Shown here piece after piece: positions 1 to 5,147 of a stretch of DNA of 5,147 nt. Made by a program: the position numbers and the translations under genes. The number at the start of each line of letters is the position of its first letter. Position 1 is the first letter of the stretch. The notes under the pieces were generated by a model, which saw only the letters and a list, made by a program, of their open reading frames with translations, did not search any database and was not told where the DNA came from. This DNA comes from Pseudomonadota bacterium. GTDB lineage: Bacteria > Pseudomonadota > Alphaproteobacteria > Acetobacterales > Acetobacteraceae. The stretch lies in assembly GCA_021845835.1 (NCBI GenBank), contig JAJZVE010000402.1:1-5147 (forward strand), read 5' to 3'.

Positions 1-1370
1 TCCTGGGCGGATGCAGCGCCATTAACGGCCTCTCCTACATCCGCGGCCATTTCGAGGACTTCAATCTATGGCGGCAGCTCGGCAATGCAGGCTGGGGCTG
101 GTCGGATGTCCTGCCCTATTTCCTCAAGTCCGAACGGCGCGATGGCCCGCTAGGTGAATACCACGGCAGGCAGGGGCCGATGGCCGTCAGCGACCTGCGC
201 TACGTTCACCCGACGGCGCGCGATTTCATTGCTGCCGGCGCCAATCTGGGCATCCGCCGCACCGACGATCTGAACGGGGCGGTACTCGAGGGCATCGGCC
301 ATCCGCATTACACCATTGACCGCGGCGTACGCCATTCCACTGCCGACGCCTTTCTCAAGCCGGCACGCAACCGCGCCAACCTGACGGTGGAGACCGAGGC
401 TCTGACACGGAGCGTTCTCGTCGAGGGGGGGCGGGTCGTCGGCGTCAAGTACGAACGCGGCGGAGCCATCCGCCTCGCGCTGGCGGGCCGCGAAGTGCTG
501 CTGTCCGCCGGTGCGATCGGTTCCCCGCAGATCCTGATGCTGTCGGGCATCGGTCCGGCAGACCATCTGAAGCAGCACGGCATCGCCGTGACCGCCGACC
601 TGCCCGGCGTCGGCGAAAACCTGCAGGACCACCCTTACGCGCACTGCACCTGCCGGACGCGGCCCGCCGATTCGCTCAACCCGCAGTTCCAGGGCCTGCG
701 GCTACTCTGGCACGGCATCAACTACTACCTGGCAAAGCGCGGTCCGCTGACCATCGGCGCGGCGCAGGCGATGGCGTTCGTGCGCGGCCTGCCCGGCGCT
801 CATCGCCCCGATCTGCAGATCAACTTCCGCCCGCTCAGCCACCGCTACGACGAGAGGTCGCGCATCTCGCCCGATCCCGTGCCCAGAATCACCGCAGCGG
901 TCTGCTACCTGCAACCGAAATCGCGCGGGCGCCTCCTGCTCAAATCGGCAGAACCCAAAGCCGCGCCGGCGATCTACGCCAACTACCTGGACGACGTGCA
1001 GGACGAGCAGGCCATGGTGGCGGGGGTGAAGTGGGTGCGCCGCCTGTTCGCGACCGAACCCCTGAAGTCGCGCGTGCTGTCCGAGGACGCGCCTGGCGAG
1101 GACTGCAGGAGCGACGACGATATCCGCGGCTTCCTGCGCGCCACCGGACAGACCATGTGCCATCCTGTCGGCACATGCAAGATGGGCCACGATTCGCTGG
1201 CGGTGGTGGATGACCGCCTGCGGGTGCGGGGAATTGGCGGGCTGCGGGTGGCGGACGCCTCGGTGATGCCGATCATCACCTCGGGCAATACCGCCGCCGC
1301 CACCATCATGATCGCCGAAAAAGCGGCCGACTTCGCCATTGAGGCGCAACGGGCATTTGCAGCCGCCTAG
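1..1370 (+). CDS. GMC-family FAD-dependent oxidoreductase (choline/alcohol dehydrogenase type), 5'-truncated by window edge
   Basis: The reading frame is open from base 3 to the TAG at 1368-1370, giving 455 visible residues. GMC enzymes usually have about 530-550 residues, so roughly 80 are missing, including the N-terminal FAD-binding Gly-rich Rossmann motif. Visible family marks, in order: LGGCSAINGLSYIRG at the very start (GMC signature 1 region, with Cys where Ser is commoner); GAIGSPQILMLSGIG near 510-555 (signature 2); GVGENLQDH near 605-635; and the C-terminal block HPVGTCKMG followed by ADASVMP and SGNTAA. The presumed catalytic base is the His of HPVGT (codon 1161-1163), and its partner is the Asn of SGNT (codon 1287-1289); both are intact, so the enzyme looks functional. 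The family oxidises primary alcohols, choline and related compounds to aldehydes using FAD. The substrate here is unknown; BetA- or AlkJ-like activity is only a family-level guess. The internal ATG at 180 is not the true start, because conserved sequence continues upstream of it. Confidence 0.95.
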   Translation, partial: LGGCSAINGLSYIRGHFEDFNLWRQLGNAGWGWSDVLPYFLKSERRDGPLGEYHGRQGPMAVSDLRYVHPTARDFIAAGANLGIRRTDDLNGAVLEGIGHPHYTIDRGVRHSTADAFLKPARNRANLTVETEALTRSVLVEGGRVVGVKYERGGAIRLALAGREVLLSAGAIGSPQILMLSGIGPADHLKQHGIAVTADLPGVGENLQDHPYAHCTCRTRPADSLNPQFQGLRLLWHGINYYLAKRGPLTIGAAQAMAFVRGLPGAHRPDLQINFRPLSHRYDERSRISPDPVPRITAAVCYLQPKSRGRLLLKSAEPKAAPAIYANYLDDVQDEQAMVAGVKWVRRLFATEPLKSRVLSEDAPGEDCRSDDDIRGFLRATGQTMCHPVGTCKMGHDSLAVVDDRLRVRGIGGLRVADASVMPIITSGNTAAATIMIAEKAADFAIEAQRAFAAA

Positions 1371-1781
1371 GTCCCTCTTCGAGGGCGCGGCACAGGCCGG
1401 AGGGAGGATGCAACGGACGACCGGCGCTTCAGGATCTTGCAGGCTGGCGACAGCGCGATGTCCCGTGTGGTTGCGAGCGCACGACGTCTGTTGGCCTTTG
1501 CAGCCCCTGTCGCCGAGAGACCCTCGGGCGCGCCTGCAGGCACGACCGGATCATTGTGCGCTGCGGGACGTTGGCAAGCGCCTTGGCGGTCGGCGGCCGC
1601 TTCGCCGCACCGATGGCTGGACCGACCGTTCGCGCCAGGCGCGGTTGGCGTCTTGCCAAGGGAGTGCGGGGAGCCGGCAAGGCCTGCCGCCCTGGACCAG
1701 GCGTGGCTGCGATGCAAGCGGGCACGTGGCATCGATTGCGAGATCAAAGTTCATTGCTTCGGGCAAACTGGGGAGAGTCTA
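1371..1781. other. Intergenic stretch / long leader before the binding-protein gene; no convincing gene
   Basis: This is 411 bp between the GMC stop and the binding-protein start. It opens with a small hairpin directly after the stop (CCCTC 1373-1377, TTC loop, GAGGG 1381-1385). With a 5-bp stem and no T-run, that is weak as a terminator. A 124-codon open frame starts at ATG 1408, four bases after GGAGG (1399-1403), and its TAA (1780-1782) overlaps the next ATG as TAATG. Its product is rich in Arg, Cys, Ser and Trp, resembles no family I know, and about a third of its codons end in A or T by hand count, more than in the neighbouring genes, so I do not call it a gene. A second open frame runs in phase with the binding protein from 1437, but its translation looks like noise. 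I saw no convincing sigma70 or sigma54 promoter, although one is expected here if the downstream gene is transcribed separately. Confidence 0.6.
1770..1777 (+). promoter_or_regulatory. Ribosome binding site of the binding-protein gene
   Basis: The purine-rich run GGGGAGAG lies four bases upstream of the ATG at 1782. It decides the start. The in-frame ATGs further upstream (1437 and 1458) would put about 110 residues of unrelated sequence ahead of an otherwise perfect signal peptide. Confidence 0.75.
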
Positions 1782-3044
1782 ATGAGATTATGGACGTATC
1801 TGGCGGGGCTATGTGTGGCAGCGGGCCTCGCATTCGCTGCCGCAGGGCAGGCCGCGGCAGCGGATCGACCACAATGCGGCCTCGACACCGGCAAGCCCGC
1901 CACCGGTGCGCCGATCGAGATCGGCGCGGTGGTCGGCAAGACCGGTCCGGCCGACTTCAGCGCTTCGGCCCGCGCCGCCAAGGCCTACTTCGAATGCGTG
2001 AATGCGAATGGCGGCATCAACGGCCGACGGATCCACTATACGATCGCCGATGATGCCTGGAACCCGGAGCAGGCCGCGCAGGTCGCAACCAAGCTGGTCA
2101 ACGACACCAAAGTGGTGGCGATGGTCGGCAACTCCAGCATGGTCGACTGCTCGGTCAACGAGAAGCTCTACGAGGCCGAGAACCTGGTGGTGATCGCCGG
2201 GGTCGGCGTGCCGCGTGATTGCTTCTTCTCCAAGAACATCGCGCCGACCAACGCCGGGCCGCGCCTGAGCAACATCGGTGGCGCCGTCTATCTGGACAAG
2301 ACGTTTGGCCTCAAGAAGGTCGTCTGCGTTTCCGCGAACATCCCAGGCGTCGGCGACTGGTCGTGCGGCGGCGTTGCCGACTGGGGTAAGACCCACGGCG
2401 TCGAGGTCAAGGTGATCCTGACCGATCCGGGATCGCTCGATCCGACCTCGCTCATCCTGCAGATCGCCGCGTTCAATCCGGACGCCATCGACATCAATCT
2501 GCCGAAGGAACCCTCGGTGCCGGTGTTCGCGGCGGCCCAGGCGCAGGGCATGGGCGGAAAGTACAAATGGTTCAGCCCGGCGTCCTCCTATGACGCCAGC
2601 TTTCCCAAGGCCGTCGGGCCATACTGGGACAACCGGATCTACGTCCAACTCGAACTGGAGCCGCTCGACAAGAAGGCTCCCGACAATCTCAACTGGATGG
2701 CGGTACTGAAGAAGTACGGCAACGTGGCCGATGCCAGCACGTTCTCGCAGGCCGGCTACCTGGCGGCCCGCATTGCCACCCAGGCGATGCTGAAGTTGGA
2801 CCCGGCCAAGATCGACCGGGCCTCGGTTGGCAAGGCGCTTCGCGACGTCAAGGGCTTCAAGAGCGATATCATATGCGGTGCATGGTACTTCGGGCCCGGC
2901 AGCCAGCACAATGCGATCCACGCGGGGTCAGAGGCGGTCGTCCACGACGGCGGGTTCGAGACCAAGGCGAGCTGCTTCGCGATCGATGACCCGGAACTGG
3001 CGCCCGTGCTCAAGGTGGAAAAAGAACTGCACCTGAGCGAGTAG
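1782..3044 (+). CDS. Periplasmic substrate-binding protein of a branched-chain-amino-acid-type ABC transporter (Peripla_BP_6 / LivK-like)
   Basis: The 420-residue product begins with a classic Sec signal peptide: MRLW, a hydrophobic stretch to about residue 22, then GQAAAA, with likely cleavage near residue 27 before DRPQ. There is no lipobox, so a soluble periplasmic protein is expected. Family marks are the opening strand PIEIGAVVGKTGP (44-56), NANGGINGRRI (74-84), WNPEQAAQVATKLVND (93-108), MVGNSSMVDC (114-123), the hinge-side APTNAGPRLSN (154-164), and SQAGYLAARIATQAML (322-337). Length and order fit a two-lobed type I receptor. The GNSS segment probably lines the ligand cleft, by analogy with LivJ. 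The predicted mature part holds eight cysteines (32, 72, 123, 147, 182, 195, 365, 398), so disulfides are plausible in the periplasm. Liv-type receptors bind amino acids, but also aromatic acids, amides and other small compounds, so the ligand is open. No permease or ATPase gene is adjacent. The gene follows the GMC dehydrogenase on the same strand after 411 bp. Confidence 0.93.
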   Translation: MRLWTYLAGLCVAAGLAFAAAGQAAAADRPQCGLDTGKPATGAPIEIGAVVGKTGPADFSASARAAKAYFECVNANGGINGRRIHYTIADDAWNPEQAAQVATKLVNDTKVVAMVGNSSMVDCSVNEKLYEAENLVVIAGVGVPRDCFFSKNIAPTNAGPRLSNIGGAVYLDKTFGLKKVVCVSANIPGVGDWSCGGVADWGKTHGVEVKVILTDPGSLDPTSLILQIAAFNPDAIDINLPKEPSVPVFAAAQAQGMGGKYKWFSPASSYDASFPKAVGPYWDNRIYVQLELEPLDKKAPDNLNWMAVLKKYGNVADASTFSQAGYLAARIATQAMLKLDPAKIDRASVGKALRDVKGFKSDIICGAWYFGPGSQHNAIHAGSEAVVHDGGFETKASCFAIDDPELAPVLKVEKELHLSE

Positions 3045-3082
3045 AACGCCGGGCGATCGCATCGTCCATGTGATTGTCGGTC

Positions 3083-3111
3083 AGGCGCCGGGGGACACGC
3101 CCCCGGCGTCT
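3083..3111. terminator. Strong GC-rich hairpin, likely terminator shared by convergent genes
   Basis: The arms CGCCGGGGG (3086-3094) and CCCCCGGCG (3100-3108) pair perfectly around the loop ACACG. Three more pairs (A-T, G-C and one G-T wobble) extend the stem to 12 bp (3083-3094 with 3100-3111). On the + strand, CCATTTCAT follows, a weak T-rich tail. The hairpin lies 38 bases after the binding-protein stop and 5 bases beyond the stop of the opposing SDR (3117), so it can serve both transcripts. The - strand side has no T-run, so termination there may be less efficient. Confidence 0.75.
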
Positions 3112-3116
3112 CCATT

Positions 3117-4019
3117 TCATGTCAGGTTTGTGTCAGCCTGCGCGCCTTGCGACGGCGCCCTGAAGACCTGTTTGCCATGCAGCCCGTCGTGCGAATGGCG
3201 CAGCGGGAGGACGCCCGGGGGTGGGCAGCGCAATGCATCGGGCACCAGTTTTCCCAATGGCCCCTTCGCCGGAGTCACGCCGCCATCGGCCAGTATCAGG
3301 GCGCCGGTGACGTAACTCGCCTCGTCCGACGCCAGGAATGCGAAAATGCCGGCCATTTCCTCGGGAGTTCCACGCCGGCCGAGCGGCACCATGGCATCGA
3401 TCATGCCCTGATGCTCGACGGAGATCGGCCCTTCGCTGCCTCGCGTCCAGGCGGTGTCGATGGGGCCCGGACAGACGCAGTTGGCGCGCACGCCGTAATG
3501 GGCCTGCTCCAGCGCCACCCCTTTCGCGAACGCATGCAGGAAGGCCTTCGAGCCGCCGTACGGCGTGAACATGGCCGAGCCGTTGAGGCCGGCCTCCGAG
3601 CCGGTGAAGACGATGTTGCCGCGGCTGCGTTGCAGGTGAGGCAAGGCAAATTTGGTCATCAGGAAGGCGGTGCGGATATTGTTGCGCACCGTCCTGTCGA
3701 AGTCCTCGATACGATACGAGGCAGTCTCGGCATTGGCGATGAAGATCCCCGCGTTGTTTACCAGGATGTCGATCCGTCCATAGCGGGCAATCGCTGCTTC
3801 AACGCATGCACGCGCCTCGGTCTCCTCGGCCAGGTCGCCGAAATGGGCCTCGGCCTCGCCGCCGCCGTTCACGATTGCCGCCGCCACCTCGCCCACCGGA
3901 TCGGCCGGCAAGCCACTCAGGACGAGCCGGGCGCCCTCGCGCGCAAACTTATGGGCGATTGCTTCTCCAATGCCGGTGCCGGCCCCCGTCACGATCGCGA
4001 CTTTGCCTTTGAGGCGCAT
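3117..4019 (-). CDS. Short-chain dehydrogenase/reductase (classical SDR, FabG-like fold) with C-terminal extension
   Basis: This is a 300-residue NAD(P)-dependent oxidoreductase, presumably cytoplasmic. Classical SDR marks in order are the cofactor-binding TGAGTGIG (11-18), the adenine-contacting D62 in GDL, NNAG (88-91), catalytic N114 in NNIRTAF, S141 in FTGS, and Y154/K158 in YGGSK. PGPIDTAW (184-191) and YVTGALILADGG (236-247) follow. The full Asn-Ser-Tyr-Lys tetrad is present, so it should be active. The end of beta-strand 2 (LVLSGL) has neither the usual Asp of NAD enzymes nor an obvious Arg, so cofactor preference is unclear. Classical SDRs normally end soon after the DGG motif, at about 250 residues. 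This one runs about 50 residues further, with a Pro/Gly/His-containing tail. The ATG at 4019 is supported by a GGAGAG site. It lies downstream of the IclR gene on the same strand (227-bp gap), which suggests co-regulation. The reaction is probably alcohol/ketone interconversion; the substrate is unknown. Confidence 0.93.
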   Translation of the reverse strand: MRLKGKVAIVTGAGTGIGEAIAHKFAREGARLVLSGLPADPVGEVAAAIVNGGGEAEAHFGDLAEETEARACVEAAIARYGRIDILVNNAGIFIANAETASYRIEDFDRTVRNNIRTAFLMTKFALPHLQRSRGNIVFTGSEAGLNGSAMFTPYGGSKAFLHAFAKGVALEQAHYGVRANCVCPGPIDTAWTRGSEGPISVEHQGMIDAMVPLGRRGTPEEMAGIFAFLASDEASYVTGALILADGGVTPAKGPLGKLVPDALRCPPPGVLPLRHSHDGLHGKQVFRAPSQGAQADTNLT

Positions 4020-4246
4020 GCGGGTCTCTCCATCGGGTTTTGACTACAAGCTGGAAACGTCCTGGTCGTCGCCGGGCGCTGGCTGGCTGCCGCGGGCCGG
4101 TGATCATGTCACAATGCTCCGATGGGCTGCGCAGCGGCGGTTTTCCGTCGGCCCGTTCCATGCGCGCTCACCCGCGTCGGTCGCGACCGTCCATGAATCA
4201 CATCGGGAGCCGTCAGGGAATGATTGAATCGGACCGGGTCGAATCG
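4020..4246. other. Intergenic region between IclR and SDR genes, possible SDR promoter/operator region
   Basis: This 227-bp region has no convincing gene. Short open frames cross it on both strands, but their products are Arg/Pro-rich and match nothing I recognise. It holds a perfect 12-bp palindrome, CGGTCGCGACCG (4178-4189), and an interrupted one, GTGA-N5-TCAC (4100-4112), which starts 81 bp upstream of the SDR ATG. Either could bind a regulator such as the neighbouring IclR protein, but palindromes this short also occur by chance in a window this size. I found no clear -35/-10 pair. No good terminator follows the IclR stop, so read-through into the SDR is possible. Confidence 0.45.
4025..4031 (-). 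promoter_or_regulatory. Ribosome binding site of the SDR gene
   Basis: Read on the - strand, GGAGAGA lies about 5-8 bases before the ATG whose complement is at 4017-4019. It fixes that start, which is also the family-typical one, since RLKGKVAIVTG begins immediately after the Met. Confidence 0.7.
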
Positions 4247-5047
4247 TCAGCCGCGCGCGAGATCGGCCAGCTTCGCGCAGGTCTTGATGAGCATCTTGCC
4301 GAGCAGTTCGGCACGACCGGCCTCCAATCTGGATGAGATGGCGGAAATGGAGACCGCCAGATATGGAATGCCGTCGGCGTTGGGCACGCTCGCCGCGAGG
4401 CCTGCTACGCCTTCCATGACAACGTCCACACCCCAGCCATAGCCGTGCTCGCGAACGAACCGGATCTCGGTCCTGACCTGCTCGGGCGAGGCGTTCCGGA
4501 AGGAAGGGCCGAACGTCTCGGCCCGCCGGATGATGGTTTCGGCGTGCTCGTCCTGCAACGCCGCAAGCAGCGCGATGCCGCCAAGGCTCGCCACCATGGG
4601 CATTCGCTCGCCGACGGCGATCACATAGGTCCGGATCGGATAGGCGCCTTCCGCCCTCATGAGGTAGAGCACGTCGTCGGCGCTGCGCATCATCAGGTAT
4701 GCCGTGTCGCCGCTCCGGGTCGCCAGATCTTCGATCACGGGACGAAAGCGCTCGAGATTCCTGAGCGGGCTGGGTGCCGACAACCCCAGTTCGAAGAGCG
4801 CCGACCCGAGCGCATACTTACGCGAAGGCTGCTGGCGTATGAAGCCCTCCTTGGCCAGCGATTGCAGGATGCGATGCACCGTGGGGCGACTGAGCCGGGT
4901 CGCTTGCGTGAGGTCCACCAGTCGCGCCCCGCCCTGTCCCCTGCGGGCGACCTCCCGGAGGATGAGGCAGGCGCGCTCAATCGCCTGCGCCCCGGAGACG
5001 GTCGGCTCGTCGGCGGCCTTCATCGCGTTCTGAACCGGACCCTTCAT
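4247..5047 (-). CDS. IclR-family transcriptional regulator
   Basis: This is a 266-residue cytoplasmic DNA-binding protein, normal length for IclR proteins (about 240-280). The N-terminal winged helix-turn-helix spans roughly residues 20-88: QAIERACLILREVAR forms the first helix, LVDLTQATRLSRPTVHRILQ (43-62) the helix-turn-helix, and GFIRQQPSRKYALG (68-81) the wing. The C-terminal effector-binding domain covers about 100-260, including GVAGLAASVPN (213-223) and YLAVSISA (229-236). Such proteins repress or activate nearby catabolic operons in response to a small metabolite and often control themselves. Here the likely targets are the flanking SDR genes and perhaps the convergent GMC/receptor genes; this is inferred from position only. 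Two starts are possible, ATG at 5047 or the in-frame ATG at 5023 (Met9). Neither has a strong ribosome site; the first has GGGG directly before it. The upstream SDR stop is only 30 bp away, so co-transcription is likely. Confidence 0.93.
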   Translation of the reverse strand: MKGPVQNAMKAADEPTVSGAQAIERACLILREVARRGQGGARLVDLTQATRLSRPTVHRILQSLAKEGFIRQQPSRKYALGSALFELGLSAPSPLRNLERFRPVIEDLATRSGDTAYLMMRSADDVLYLMRAEGAYPIRTYVIAVGERMPMVASLGGIALLAALQDEHAETIIRRAETFGPSFRNASPEQVRTEIRFVREHGYGWGVDVVMEGVAGLAASVPNADGIPYLAVSISAISSRLEAGRAELLGKMLIKTCAKLADLARG

Positions 5048-5051
5048 CCCC

Positions 5052-5074
5052 GGCGCCTGATGTTGATCGGCGCC
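5052..5074. repeat. Inverted repeat / hairpin immediately upstream of the IclR start
   Basis: GGCGCC at 5052-5057 and again at 5069-5074 flank an 11-base spacer. Inside it, GAT (5059-5061) and ATC (5066-5068) also pair, leaving one bulged T (5058) and the loop GTTG, so a 9-bp stem can form. It fills most of the 30-bp gap between the upstream SDR stop and the IclR ATG. No T-run follows on the - strand, so it does not look like a terminator. An autoregulatory operator or an RNA structure next to the ribosome site are both possible. Confidence 0.4.
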
Positions 5075-5077
5075 AAT

Positions 5078-5147
5078 CTAGTCCGCGCGCCCAAGCAGCG
5101 TACCGCCATCAATGACATATTGCGCGCCGGTGACGAAAGCGGAGGCG
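5078..5147 (-). CDS. C-terminal end of a second short-chain dehydrogenase/reductase (5' part beyond window)
   Basis: On the - strand the frame entering from the right edge reads ASAFVTGAQYVIDGGTLL, then GRAD and a TAG stop (complement at 5078-5080): 22 residues in all. The pattern (F/Y)VTGA followed by DGG is the well-known C-terminal block of classical SDRs. It matches the same block in the complete SDR of this window (ASYVTGALILADGG), including a shared CGCCGGTGACG at the DNA level. Unlike that protein, it stops eight residues after DGG, as normal SDRs do. It lies 30 bp upstream of the IclR ATG on the same strand, so the two probably share a transcript. Nothing can be said of its cofactor or active site, which are outside the window. 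Confidence 0.85.
   Translation of the reverse strand, partial: ASAFVTGAQYVIDGGTLLGRAD

Noticed and set aside
3..47. Cys instead of Ser in the GGSS motif of the GMC enzyme
   Set aside because: As far as I recall, GGCS variants are common among proteobacterial GMC dehydrogenases, so this is not evidence of inactivation.
180..182. ATG at 180 as the start of the GMC gene
   Set aside because: Conserved GMC sequence (LGGCSAIN, YIRG, AGWGW) is in frame upstream to the window edge, so the gene is cut by the window rather than started here.
1645..1659. TTGGC-N5-GCCAA inverted repeat and nearby TTGGCAAG-like copies
   Set aside because: Five-base arms with mismatched flanks; this level of repeat is expected by chance and lies near no identifiable promoter.
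1716..1741. Possible sigma54 promoter (GGCACG and TTGCGA) before the binding protein
   Set aside because: The GG and GC elements are not separated by the required 10 bases; no pairing in this stretch gives the -24/-12 spacing.
1437..1781. In-frame N-terminal extension of the binding protein to ATG 1437
   Set aside because: It would bury a textbook signal peptide about 115 residues inside the protein; the extension has noise-like composition, and ATG 1782 has its own ribosome site.
1809..2921. Long - strand open frame (370 codons) over the binding protein
   Set aside because: It is antisense to a clear Peripla_BP_6 protein; the long open frame is a by-product of GC-rich third positions.
3147..4043. 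Long + strand open frame (298 codons) over the SDR
   Set aside because: It is antisense to an SDR with all catalytic motifs; its product is Arg/His/Gly-rich with no recognisable family, as expected for a shadow frame in high-GC DNA.

Overview
The window looks like ordinary chromosomal DNA from a high-GC proteobacterium, probably alpha- or betaproteobacterial. The grounds are the GC-biased third codon positions and a gene mix typical of catabolic loci in those groups: a GMC oxidoreductase, a Liv-type periplasmic binding protein, short-chain dehydrogenases (SDRs) and an IclR regulator. No rRNA, tRNA, insertion sequence, integrase, CRISPR array or phage gene was seen, and nothing fixes the genus.

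Layout: two gene groups converge. On the + strand, a GMC-family FAD-dependent alcohol/choline dehydrogenase (N-terminus cut off by the window edge) ends at 1370. A 411-bp stretch follows without a convincing gene. Then comes a secreted Peripla_BP_6/LivK-type ABC-transporter binding protein (1782-3044) with an export signal and eight cysteines in the predicted mature part. A strong GC-rich hairpin (3083-3111) separates it from the opposing genes. On the - strand, in transcription order, are the last 22 codons of an SDR (5147-5078), an IclR-family regulator (5047-4247) and a complete SDR with a C-terminal extension (4019-3117).

The likely theme is uptake and stepwise oxidation of a small organic compound. 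A periplasmic receptor would capture the substrate, a flavin dehydrogenase and one or two NAD(P)-dependent SDRs would oxidise alcohol or keto groups, and an IclR protein would respond to a pathway metabolite. This pathway is inferred from families and proximity; the substrate cannot be read from the sequence. The receptor has no permease or ATPase gene beside it here, so its transporter partners must lie outside the window.

I found no clearly new biological system. The points most worth a second look are the partial SDR at the right edge, the hairpin between it and the IclR start, the cysteine-rich receptor, the long leader before the receptor gene, and the extended tail of the complete SDR.
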